Positions 32,887-41,159 of a stretch of DNA of 52,431 nucleotides are shown here, piece by piece. A program made the position numbers and the translations under genes. Position 1 is the stretch's first letter; each line of letters begins with the position of its first letter. This DNA is from an uncultured Lachnospiraceae bacterium (GTDB lineage: Bacteria > Bacillota > Clostridia > Lachnospirales > Lachnospiraceae): the NCBI GenBank assembly GCA_900316395.1, contig ONCT01000005.1, forward strand, positions 1 to 52,431. The letters are read 5' to 3'. The notes under the pieces are model-generated. The model saw only the letters and a program-made list of their open reading frames with translations, ran no database searches and was not told the origin of the DNA.

Positions 32887-33561
32887 CTATTTGACGCCAT
32901 ACTCATCATAATATGCATCAATTGCCGACTTAATCTTATCGTCAATAACAATTCGTCCCTTGCACTCTTTATTGTACAGGTAGTCAACCACTTCCTTCAT
33001 GGTAACAATAGCGTTAGCCTCAAAGCCGTACTTTTCTTTAATCTCATCAAGAGCGCTCATCTTGCCACCAAGACCAACCTCCATTCTGTTAAGAGATACC
33101 ATAAGACCAAGAATTGTAACATCAGCAGCTCCCTTAACTTTAGGAACTGTCTCTTCCATTGATTTGCCAGAGGTTGTAACATCCTCTATCATAACAACCT
33201 TGTCGCCATCCTGGAGCTTATAGCCTAGTAGTCCGCCCTTGTCAGCACCATGGTCCTTAACTTCCTTACGGTCACAGCAGTACTTGATTTCCTTACCATA
33301 TAGCTTCGAATAAGCCATTGCCGTAACAACTGCAAGTGGAATTCCCTTGTACGCAGGTCCAAATAGCACATCGAAATCATCTCCATAGGTCTCATGAATT
33401 GCCTTAGCATAATACTCACCAAGTCTTGTTAGCTGGCTTCCTGTAACATATGCTCCTGCATTCATGAAGAAAGGTGATTTTCTTCCGCTCTTCAATGTAA
33501 ATTCGCCGAACTTAAGCACATCCGACTCTATCATAAAATCAATAAATTCTTCTTTATACAT
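32887..33561 (-). CDS. pyrE: orotate phosphoribosyltransferase
   Basis: 224 residues. The PRPP-binding motif is VVMIEDVTTSGKSM; also FGPAYKGIPLA and KFGEFTLKSGRKSPFF at the N-terminus. It adds ribose phosphate to orotate in pyrimidine synthesis. It lies 26 bases after pilT, on the same strand. pyrD and pyrK are 5 kb further upstream, on the other side of the pilus genes. Confidence 0.97.
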   Translation of the reverse strand: MYKEEFIDFMIESDVLKFGEFTLKSGRKSPFFMNAGAYVTGSQLTRLGEYYAKAIHETYGDDFDVLFGPAYKGIPLAVVTAMAYSKLYGKEIKYCCDRKEVKDHGADKGGLLGYKLQDGDKVVMIEDVTTSGKSMEETVPKVKGAADVTILGLMVSLNRMEVGLGGKMSALDEIKEKYGFEANAIVTMKEVVDYLYNKECKGRIVIDDKIKSAIDAYYDEYGVK

Positions 33562-33586
33562 AACTATCCTTTCTCGGTGCAGCCTA

Positions 33587-34645
33587 CTACATTAATCTCC
33601 TACCCATCTGTTCTGGATTAGTCGAGTAAATCATTGCTGTATCTCTTGTAATCACACCGCTTCTATATAGCTTCTCAAGACTACCATTCATTGTGCACAT
33701 TCCTTCATCTGCACCCTGATATATTACATTATCAATCTGGTATATCTTCTCATCACGAATCATTGTCTCAATGGCAGGTGTAACCTTCATTATCTCAAAT
33801 GCTGGTATTAAGTCACCATTTACTGTTGGCACAAGCTGCTGTGATACAACCGCCTTAAGTACCATTGACAGCTGTACTCTAATCTGAGCCTGCTGGCTTG
33901 CTGGAAATACGTCAATAATTCTGTCAATAGTCTTAGCAGCACCAATTGTATGAAGTGAAGATAAGAGTAACTGACCTGTTTCAGCAGCTGTAAGTGCTGT
34001 ATGAATTGTCTCATAGTCACGCATTTCCCCGAGAAGAATAACGTCAGGTGCCTGACGAAGTGCAGCTCGAAGAGCAGTATCGTAATTCTCTGTGTCCTGC
34101 ATAATCTCACGCTGTGTGATAATTGCCTTATCGTGAGAGTGAAGGAATTCAAGTGGGTCCTCAAGGGTGATAATGTGTCCCTGAGAACTGTGATTAATCT
34201 TGTCAATAATACAAGCTAGTGTGGTTGACTTACCACTTCCTGCAGGCCCTGTAACAAGCACCATACCCTTTCTGATATTAGCAAGGTCCATGATTGTCTC
34301 AGGAATGTTAAGTTTGCTGTAATCAGGCAGCTCGAATACCACAATTCTAAGAACTGCTGCATAGGAGCTTCTCTGCTTATACGCATTACATCTGAATCTT
34401 CCAACTCCTGGAATTGAGAATGAGAAGTCATCATCTCCTGTGGCCTTAAGCTTATCCATCTCTCTGTGAGCCTTCTCGTATATCTCACTAATTAAGTGAA
34501 GTGAATCATCTACTGACAAATGTTCTTCATCAGGAAGCGTCTTCATTACACCATTACATTTTGCAGTAACAGAAGAAGCAGGGATGATAAATACATCCGA
34601 ACCACCCATTTCTACTGACTTCTTCAATATTTCTTCTATTCTCAT
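33587..34645 (-). CDS. pilT: PilT-type twitching ATPase
   Basis: 352 residues from ATG 34645, which has GGAGG six bases before it; the TTG further up sits on top of that site. An N-terminal PAS-like domain precedes the RecA-like core with Walker A GPAGSGKSTT, Asp box EDPLEF and Walker B VILLGEMRD. PilT-type ATPases retract type IV pili. No separate PilB/GspE assembly ATPase is in the locus, so this one may do both jobs or work with a gene elsewhere. Confidence 0.9.
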   Translation of the reverse strand: MRIEEILKKSVEMGGSDVFIIPASSVTAKCNGVMKTLPDEEHLSVDDSLHLISEIYEKAHREMDKLKATGDDDFSFSIPGVGRFRCNAYKQRSSYAAVLRIVVFELPDYSKLNIPETIMDLANIRKGMVLVTGPAGSGKSTTLACIIDKINHSSQGHIITLEDPLEFLHSHDKAIITQREIMQDTENYDTALRAALRQAPDVILLGEMRDYETIHTALTAAETGQLLLSSLHTIGAAKTIDRIIDVFPASQQAQIRVQLSMVLKAVVSQQLVPTVNGDLIPAFEIMKVTPAIETMIRDEKIYQIDNVIYQGADEGMCTMNGSLEKLYRSGVITRDTAMIYSTNPEQMGRRLM

Positions 34646-34672
34646 AACCAACCTCCTACATATGTTATGTAC

Positions 34673-35095
34673 CTAGCCTTCCCATACCGAAATTGGCTGG
34701 GATGGGTTCCACTCTGATGTATTCTCTAAATTAAATCTCTCAACTCTCGTCTGAGAACCTTCCAGATTAATCTGAACATGAATCATCTGTCTGTCATTAA
34801 CCTTGACGCCATATTCTGCTCTGTTCTCATGAACAGTAACACCTTCTATGGAATTAGCAATATCTCCTGCACTTATTCCCTGTGCATGCATTGTGCTAAT
34901 TCTTGCTTTAATCTCGTTAGCCTTGCCCTCAGCCTCATAATAATCTGACATGAATTCCAAGTTCTTATTAGCTAGTGTATCATCAGATTTGGCTGTAGAC
35001 AATGCCAATACTCCAAGCGTTGTGAATACCACCACAACAAGCATCATTATAATTGTTGTAAATCCTATACCGAATCCCGTTCTAAATCTATTCAT
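34673..35095 (-). CDS. single-pass pseudopilin-like protein 1
   Basis: 140 residues. One N-terminal hydrophobic helix (FGIGFTTIIMMLVVVVF) without the usual Glu at +5. A helical linker and a beta-rich domain follow. It could be a PilX-like minor component. It stops just before pilT and its start is one base from the end of the next upstream gene. Confidence 0.7.
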   Translation of the reverse strand: MNRFRTGFGIGFTTIIMMLVVVVFTTLGVLALSTAKSDDTLANKNLEFMSDYYEAEGKANEIKARISTMHAQGISAGDIANSIEGVTVHENRAEYGVKVNDRQMIHVQINLEGSQTRVERFNLENTSEWNPSQPISVWEG

Positions 35096-35482
35096 CTATT
35101 GCACCTGCCTTTCATACGCAGTTACATATGATAGTACCGTTCTGCCCTTCGTATCAACTACGCTGACATCTACGTGAAGGATTGGTAACTGTTCATCATT
35201 AGTTGCGTTAATCTTCTCTATAAAATACGCATCTTCCTCTTCACATAATTGAAGACTTTCATCATAGAAGAGAACCTTGCTACCTGCCGGCATTGTTCCT
35301 CCTCTATACTCATCCATCTGATTCTCAACAACTAATGTCAGTTCCGTCTTAGCCGAGCTTGCTGTCTCAACGCTATAGGACTTGGCAAATAGCTGTATAG
35401 TTATTACAGATGATATTGCGAAGAATAAAATAACTATTATTAATTCAATTAATACTGCATTAACTTTGCTAACCTTTTTCAT
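35096..35482 (-). CDS. pseudopilin-like protein 2
   Basis: 128 residues. The N-terminus KVNAVLIELIIVILFF resembles a type IV pilin if cut after Asn: A-V-L-I-E places Glu at +5, but the residue before the cut is Asn where Gly is usual. A beta-rich C-terminus follows (SKVLFYDESLQL). Operon gene, no gap to its neighbours. Confidence 0.72.
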   Translation of the reverse strand: MKKVSKVNAVLIELIIVILFFAISSVITIQLFAKSYSVETASSAKTELTLVVENQMDEYRGGTMPAGSKVLFYDESLQLCEEEDAYFIEKINATNDEQLPILHVDVSVVDTKGRTVLSYVTAYERQVQ

Positions 35483-35947
35483 CTACAGTGCTCCTGTATT
35501 TACACTTTTTTGAATGTAGTAATTCTTATCACCACATTTTATCCTTATATTGATATTCTTGCCTGACTTATCGACTATCATATTGTCAACATTGGCAATA
35601 GTATCTCCATAGCCTAACTGAATATCATTACCCTTGGTAAGATACTCCTTAAGCTTCCCATTATCTACATAAATCGCCGTCTTGAACTCGCTATTTCCCT
35701 CATTAGAAAGAAGCAGCACGTCCTTACCATTAACATTTACAACATCGATACCACCGTCGTAGTCGTTACTTCTAATCTTGTTCTCTAGGTACGAGATTGT
35801 TGTACGAATTCCGGAGTTAGTATCTACCCTGCTTGAAATGTTAGTATAGAACTTAATTCCTACAGCAACTAATACAAGGGAGAGAATTGCGAATATACTA
35901 AATATTAAGAACACCAAAATATTCTGTATAGAATGCTTTTCCTTCAA
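35483..35947 (-). CDS. DUF4860-like single-pass protein
   Basis: 154 residues. A hydrophobic helix at 11-30 and a beta-rich domain (VNGKDVLLLSNEGNSEF, IQLGYGDTIANVDNMIV) look like the DUF4860 proteins found beside pilus genes in Firmicutes. No prepilin Glu. It starts 2 bases after the gene upstream. Confidence 0.65.
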   Translation of the reverse strand: MKEKHSIQNILVFLIFSIFAILSLVLVAVGIKFYTNISSRVDTNSGIRTTISYLENKIRSNDYDGGIDVVNVNGKDVLLLSNEGNSEFKTAIYVDNGKLKEYLTKGNDIQLGYGDTIANVDNMIVDKSGKNINIRIKCGDKNYYIQKSVNTGAL

Positions 35948-35949
35948 AT

Positions 35950-36255
35950 CTATTCTCCTTTTACCTTCACACTAATGCTTGGCATAATATTAGATGCGAA
36001 TACTTCATAATTAATATTAAAATCTTCCTCGTTGACGATAACGCCATAGTTATCTCTAACGTATTTTAAGCTTTCTGGATATCTGCCTTCAATTGCATAG
36101 CAGGTAACTGCTGCTTTACGAATTGCTTCCTCCTGTACCTGTGCCTGCTGCGCGTCTGCCTTGCTGGTCATGTTAGTAGACCAGAGGATAATGGCAAGAA
36201 TAACTGCAATGAATGCAACTGGGGCAATGAAAGCTTTCCATAAGTCTTTCTTCAT
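35950..36255 (-). CDS. small single-pass pilus-locus protein
   Basis: 101 residues. An N-terminal membrane helix (WKAFIAPVAFIAVILAIILW) is followed by a short helical and beta part with one Cys (AVTCYAIEGRYPESLKYVRDNYG), the kind of segment seen in pilin-like proteins just after the stalk helix. No prepilin site. Confidence 0.65.
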   Translation of the reverse strand: MKKDLWKAFIAPVAFIAVILAIILWSTNMTSKADAQQAQVQEEAIRKAAVTCYAIEGRYPESLKYVRDNYGVIVNEEDFNINYEVFASNIMPSISVKVKGE

Positions 36256-36261
36256 AAGCCT

Positions 36262-37308
36262 TTACCCCATGTTGTTTATAATTGTTATAAGCGGTAGCAT
36301 TACTGATAGGAGGATTGCTCCAACAAGCACTGTCATAACTGCAACAAGTGCTGGTTCGATCCACGAAATAAGGTTGTGGATTCTTGTATCAACTTCCTCG
36401 GAATAAATCTCTGCAATCCTTTCAAATGCGTGGTCGCTCTGTCCTGTTGTTATACCAATCTGAACCATTCTTAGTGTCAGCTTGTCGAATAGCTCTGCCT
36501 CTTCAATTGCTGGTGCAAATGCTGTATCAGCATTTACAAGCTCGAGACACTTTTTAATCTTAACAACGTATTTCTCATCTTCTACAATCTTAGATGACAT
36601 CTCAAGACATTCTGTAAGGTTATAACCTGAGCTTAGCATCATGGCCATTACAGATGCAAAACGCTCCGTTGCAATCTTATTTCTAATTCTGTTAACTGGC
36701 TTAAGTATCTTACCTGCTACATTAAGGGCCGCCTGCTTCTTATCAGACTTAAGCAATGCACCGAATATAATGGCAATAACAATGAGTACGAGTAGTATAG
36801 CAAGTATTACAATTCCAATAACAGTACATACTTCAATTACATCATTAGTAGTCTCAGAAAATGCTGCACCAAGGTTACGGAATACTTCTCTAAATATTGG
36901 AAGCACCTTGAGTACCAATAATAGTACAACAGCACCCATAACAACCATCATAATGGACGGCTGCAGCACAGCTGAACGCACCATCTCATGAATTCTGCTC
37001 TCTCTATCGTAGAAGCCAGCAAGCTTATCCATTACATTGTCAAGCTTACCTGCTCTCTCACCTACATTAATCATCTGGAGCATGTATTCAGGGAATATCT
37101 CAGCCTTGGCACAAGCATCGTAGAAGGTTGTACCCTTCTGATAATCCTCATTAATACTTAAGAAATACTCTTCGTATTTTGTTCCCCTATAGTTCTCACA
37201 TACTGCTTCAAGTCCCTCATATAAAGGTACTCCAGACTTAAGAACCATTGCAATCTGTTCACAGAAAATCGATATCTCGTCTTCTGCAATTACTCTGTTA
37301 CTACCCAT
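36262..37308 (-). CDS. pilC: PilC/GspF-type inner membrane platform protein
   Basis: 348 residues. Two GspF domains and three membrane helices (near 120-145, 165-195 and 320-345), with LKSGVPLYEGLEAV, INVGERAGKLD and IGITTGQSDHAFERIA as family signatures. It forms the membrane platform that the ATPase acts on. It lies directly between the pseudopilin group and the transglutaminase gene. Confidence 0.9.
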   Translation of the reverse strand: MGSNRVIAEDEISIFCEQIAMVLKSGVPLYEGLEAVCENYRGTKYEEYFLSINEDYQKGTTFYDACAKAEIFPEYMLQMINVGERAGKLDNVMDKLAGFYDRESRIHEMVRSAVLQPSIMMVVMGAVVLLLVLKVLPIFREVFRNLGAAFSETTNDVIEVCTVIGIVILAILLVLIVIAIIFGALLKSDKKQAALNVAGKILKPVNRIRNKIATERFASVMAMMLSSGYNLTECLEMSSKIVEDEKYVVKIKKCLELVNADTAFAPAIEEAELFDKLTLRMVQIGITTGQSDHAFERIAEIYSEEVDTRIHNLISWIEPALVAVMTVLVGAILLSVMLPLITIINNMG

Positions 37309-37313
37309 TAACT

Positions 37314-38198
37314 CTAATACTCCTTTTCCATAGTATAATCTGATTCTTTATGACCTTTTCCATCCATTGTTGTGTCCATCCATTCCCATTTGCCATCTAT
37401 ATATACCTGGGACCATGAATGTGTTATTCCTTCTGGCTGAACCTTGCCTATTACAAGCTTGGTTGGGATTCCCTGGGCACGAAGCATGGCAGAGAACAGC
37501 GCACAATAGTCGAAGCATATTCCCTTCTTCGTCTTCATTGTCTCTTCAAGGTCAGGTAGATATCCGCTCTGTACAGTCTTGGCAAGTTCCTTGTCATAGG
37601 TCATATTATCAACAACCCAGTCGTATATCTTGTCAACCTTTTCCTTGTCCGATTTAAGTCCATTACATATCTCGTATGACTTGGCAACTGCACTTGCATC
37701 ATTTGTATACCACACATATTGGCTTGGATAGATAAATACTCTGTTAGTATCATCCATATTAACATCAATATCAGCCTGATACAGTGGTGTATAATTAGTG
37801 CCGCCGGCGTTCTCTAGCACTCTTACCTTATATGTTCCATTTCCCATCTGAAGAGGGAAGAATACATATTGATTATCACCATTAATGTCGTAATTATAGC
37901 TACGATCGCCTAACATGACCTGTGCTTTGAGTTTATTTGATTTCGGTTCGCATTTTACAGCCACATAGCCATCCTTAACATTACTTGCGTCAATGGTAAC
38001 CCCATTACCTGCATGAGTTACAGTACCAGGAGTCTCTGGCACAAGCACGTTAACTTTATAGTCTGAGCCTAACCCACTACCGTCTCCATCAGGGTCGATA
38101 GCAGTCGTTCCGCCATTTGAGCACCCGCAAGCACATAGAGAAATGGCAAGCACCAGAACTATCATAAGGCATGCAATCCGCCTTACCTTTCTATTCAT
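37314..38198 (-). CDS. transglutaminase-like lipoprotein
   Basis: 294 residues. A type II signal peptide ends in LCAC with the lipid Cys followed by GC, then a Gly/Asp linker. The transglutaminase core at about 190-285 has Cys in GICFDYCALFSAML, His in THSWSQVYIDGKW and Asp in WMDTTMD. Such domains act as amide-forming or cysteine protease enzymes on surface proteins. Position as the first gene of the pilus set, 5 bases from pilC, suggests that it acts on surface or pilus proteins. Confidence 0.9.
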   Translation of the reverse strand: MNRKVRRIACLMIVLVLAISLCACGCSNGGTTAIDPDGDGSGLGSDYKVNVLVPETPGTVTHAGNGVTIDASNVKDGYVAVKCEPKSNKLKAQVMLGDRSYNYDINGDNQYVFFPLQMGNGTYKVRVLENAGGTNYTPLYQADIDVNMDDTNRVFIYPSQYVWYTNDASAVAKSYEICNGLKSDKEKVDKIYDWVVDNMTYDKELAKTVQSGYLPDLEETMKTKKGICFDYCALFSAMLRAQGIPTKLVIGKVQPEGITHSWSQVYIDGKWEWMDTTMDGKGHKESDYTMEKEY

Positions 38199-38229
38199 AG
38201 TATTGCTCCTTTGATGTAATAGTCCACTA

Positions 38230-38294
38230 GTCTAAGCAGCCAAAACCTGCAGCACGATTTTCTTTATGAGTGCGCAGGTCTTTGGTGCTTAGAC
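38230..38294 (-). other. long hairpin after pyrD
   Basis: 21-base arms (38230-38250 and 38274-38294) pair with three mismatches, and the inner AGCAC/GTGC adds a few more pairs. It begins 5 bases after the pyrD stop. A terminator role fits the place, but there is no T-run on the minus strand. It is one of four long hairpins seen beside pur and pyr genes here. Confidence 0.75.
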
Positions 38295-38299
38295 TTATG

Positions 38300-39202
38300 T
38301 CACTTAACACATCCAACTAATTCATTAATGTCTAATATATTATTCTTCTTCATATATTCTTCAATTCCATCTATAACCTCTAAGGTTGTATATGGATTGT
38401 TGAAATTACTAGTTCCAACAGCTACCATTGTAGCACCTGCCATAATAAGCTCAAGGGCATCCTCGTAGGTTCTGACTCCACCCATTCCAATAATAGGAAT
38501 ATTCACAGCATTTGCCACCTGATAGACCATTCTTACAGCCACCGGATGAATGCAAGGGCCACTCATGCCGCCTGTCTTATTATGAAGCACGAAGTCTCTG
38601 CGATTTATATCAATCTTCATACCTGTAATTGTATTGATAAGGGATACTCCGTCAGCTCCACCTGCCTCGGCAGCCTTGGCAATCTCTGTAATATCCGTCA
38701 CATTAGGACTAAGCTTAATGATAACAGGCTGCTTAGCCTTCATCTTAATATCCTTGGTAATAAGCTCTACCTTCTTAGGATCAGTTCCAAGAGTAATTCC
38801 ACCGGCCTTAACATTAGGACAGGAAATGTTAATCTCTAACATATCCACATCTTCATTAGCAAGTCGCTCTACAACCTCAACATATTCCGAAGGCTCGTGA
38901 CCGCAGACATTAACAATAATCTTGGTATCGAACCCCCTAAGAAATGGAATGTCTCTCTTAATAAATGTATCGATGCCAGGATTCTGAAGTCCTATGGCAT
39001 TGAGCATTCCTGCTTCAACCTCTGCAACTCTTGGTGTAGGGTTGCCTTCCCAAGGGACATTTGCCACGCCCTTAGTGGTAACGGCACCTAGCCTGCCTAA
39101 GTCGAAGAAGTCGCTATATTCAGTTCCTGAGCCGAAAGTTCCTGAGGCAACCGTAACCGGATTCTTGAACTCGACCCCAGCAATCTTAACCTTAGTATTC
39201 AT
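38300..39202 (-). CDS. pyrD: dihydroorotate dehydrogenase B, catalytic subunit
   Basis: 300 residues, type 1B. NPVTVASGTFG, NVCGHEPSEYV, EINISCPNVKAGG (with catalytic Cys following in the family's loop), KLSPNVTDI and GMGGVRTYEDALE. It oxidises dihydroorotate and passes electrons to NAD through PyrK. It is separated from pyrK by a 216-bp palindromic element. Confidence 0.97.
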   Translation of the reverse strand: MNTKVKIAGVEFKNPVTVASGTFGSGTEYSDFFDLGRLGAVTTKGVANVPWEGNPTPRVAEVEAGMLNAIGLQNPGIDTFIKRDIPFLRGFDTKIIVNVCGHEPSEYVEVVERLANEDVDMLEINISCPNVKAGGITLGTDPKKVELITKDIKMKAKQPVIIKLSPNVTDITEIAKAAEAGGADGVSLINTITGMKIDINRRDFVLHNKTGGMSGPCIHPVAVRMVYQVANAVNIPIIGMGGVRTYEDALELIMAGATMVAVGTSNFNNPYTTLEVIDGIEEYMKKNNILDINELVGCVK

Positions 39203-39231
39203 ACTTAGTACCTTTCCTTATTAGCACATTC

Positions 39232-39447
39232 TATTCCACTATATATTTATACTGGTAATTCTTCACTAAGAATATGTAACTGATTGATATTATATCTTAT
39301 TCATAAACCTTTTGACGGGAACCGGTCTTCGACAGTCATCCAGACCACTCAGACCTATTTTCGGCATCCATGCCGAAAATTCCCCTCACTGAATCAATCA
39401 CTAACATATTCTAAGCTTGAATTAATGTATAAATATATAGTGAAATA
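39232..39447. repeat. 216-bp element with 54-bp imperfect inverted ends
   Basis: The outermost 21 bases at each end (39232-39252 and 39427-39447) are complementary with one mismatch. The similarity continues, less perfectly, to about base 54 (AATTC, AGAATATGT and TGATTGAT blocks). Between lie a short palindrome (TCGGCAT/ATGCCGA near 39361-39376) and no ORF. No clear target duplication. It is best read as a MITE-like element or as a very large RNA hairpin in the pyrK-pyrD spacer. Confidence 0.75.
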
Positions 39448-39455
39448 CTATGTGC

Positions 39456-40241
39456 TTATAACAAAATATCTTCAGCAAGGAATACCGGGCCGTCCTTGCA
39501 TACTCTCTTATTCTTCACGTTGCTGTGGTCATCTACTTCTGATGACTTGCATACACAGCCCAGGCATGCGCCAATTCCACAAGCCATTCTTTCTTCCATG
39601 GAAATGTAGCAGGTGATGCCTTTTACTCTTGCATATTCCTTGATACCCTTAAGCATTGGTTTAGGGCCGCAGGCTAAGATGACATCTGACTTGATTTTCT
39701 TAGCATTAAGAGCATTGATGACATTGCCTCTTGTTCCTACGCTTCCATCCTCTGTGGCAACGTATGATTTACACAGACTGCTTAGTTCCTCCTGCAAAAA
39801 TGTCTCACTGTCTCTATAGCCCATAACAGCTGTAGTCCTAATTCCAAGAGCCTTAAGCTCGCAAGCACACTGTACCATTGGTGGGACACCTATTCCTCCG
39901 CCAACTAATGTGACCCTGTCCATTGGATTAATCTCATTAATTGGAAAGCCATTGCCAAGTGGTCCCATGATTTCAACCTTGTCGCCGCTTCTATAAGTAG
40001 AAAACTCCGCCGTACCTTTGCCAGCAATTCTATATACAACTCTAATAGACATGGCAGCCTTATCTACGAAGCAAATACTAATTGGACGAGGAAGCAGCTT
40101 GCTGTCGCTGTGGCAGAACATTGATACGAACTGCCCTGCCTTGGCAGTCAATGCAATATCTGTCTCTATCTCAAGAGAGTAGATATTAGTAGCAATCTCC
40201 TCTTGCTTTATAACATTTCCAAATGTCTTAACTATACTCAT
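39456..40241 (-). CDS. pyrK: dihydroorotate dehydrogenase B, electron transfer subunit
   Basis: 261 residues. FAD domain at 5-100 (LLPRPISICF), NAD domain (GGGIGVPPMV) and a C-terminal [2Fe-2S] site with Cys in ACGIGACLGCVCK and a fourth in RVCKDGPVF. It passes electrons from PyrD to NAD. It follows the MscS gene by one base, which hints at co-transcription with it. Confidence 0.96.
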   Translation of the reverse strand: MSIVKTFGNVIKQEEIATNIYSLEIETDIALTAKAGQFVSMFCHSDSKLLPRPISICFVDKAAMSIRVVYRIAGKGTAEFSTYRSGDKVEIMGPLGNGFPINEINPMDRVTLVGGGIGVPPMVQCACELKALGIRTTAVMGYRDSETFLQEELSSLCKSYVATEDGSVGTRGNVINALNAKKIKSDVILACGPKPMLKGIKEYARVKGITCYISMEERMACGIGACLGCVCKSSEVDDHSNVKNKRVCKDGPVFLAEDILL

Positions 40242-40242
40242 A

Positions 40243-41109
40243 TTATTTACTCTCTTCCATTGTTACTTGTAATTGGTTATATGGAATAGTAATACCATTT
40301 TCATCAAGTGCGTATTTTACATCCTCGAAAAACTGCCACATTGTATCGAAATAATTATCCATCTCAACGAAGACTCTTACGCCAATGTCAACGGAGCTGT
40401 CACCAAGGTCATTAACGAAGACCTTGATCTCATCTTCCTTAATTCTCGTAGGAATGTCCTCGGCTACCTGCCTTATAATCTTCTTGGCAGTCCTAATGTC
40501 GTCCTCATAGCTTATGGCAAATGTCTTATTAATCATCCTCTTATTCTCAGTTGTAATATTAGTAAGAGAGGTATTAGCAAGGTTGCCATTAGGCACAACT
40601 ACAATCTCATTCTGAATCGTTCTAAGCTTCGTATAGAAAATTGATATCTCTATTACAGTTCCTTCATTACCCTTGGTGTCCTCCACAATGTAATCACCCA
40701 CCTTGAAGGGATGAAGTACCAATATTAGTACACCTCCTGCCAGATTAGCAAGAGATCCCTGAAGTGCAAGTCCTGCAGTCATAAGAAGTGACGCAAGGGC
40801 TGCTGCAACAGAAGTTGAAGTAACACCGAATAAATTAAGTATAAGAACAATAATAACTATATATCCAAGAACTCTTATAAGACTGTTAACGAACTGAATC
40901 GCTCCTGTCTCAGCTCCCTTTTTGTTAAGTGCCTTGGTAGCTATCTTATTAATTGCCTTAATAAGCTTCGCTCCTATAACCCAACATAGAAGAGCCAGAA
41001 CAACAGACCAAAAGAAGCTCACTACTGTAGGAAGAAAGGATTCAAGATAAGTCTTAAACGCTCCATCCTTCAAATTACTAATTATTCCTTCAGTTATTGT
41101 ATCCGCCAT
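40243..41109 (-). CDS. MscS-type mechanosensitive channel
   Basis: 288 residues. Three membrane helices near 25-45, 70-95 and 97-125, the last rich in Gly/Ala (AALASLLMTAGLALQGSLANLAGG), then the beta domain (FKVGDYIVEDTKGNEGTV) and the C-terminal alpha/beta cap. Small-conductance channel that opens under osmotic downshock. The ribosome binding site is weak. Confidence 0.92.
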   Translation of the reverse strand: MADTITEGIISNLKDGAFKTYLESFLPTVVSFFWSVVLALLCWVIGAKLIKAINKIATKALNKKGAETGAIQFVNSLIRVLGYIVIIVLILNLFGVTSTSVAAALASLLMTAGLALQGSLANLAGGVLILVLHPFKVGDYIVEDTKGNEGTVIEISIFYTKLRTIQNEIVVVPNGNLANTSLTNITTENKRMINKTFAISYEDDIRTAKKIIRQVAEDIPTRIKEDEIKVFVNDLGDSSVDIGVRVFVEMDNYFDTMWQFFEDVKYALDENGITIPYNQLQVTMEESK

Positions 41110-41159
41110 AACAATGCAAAATCCTTTGTTTTATATTCAACTATATATTATACCATAAT

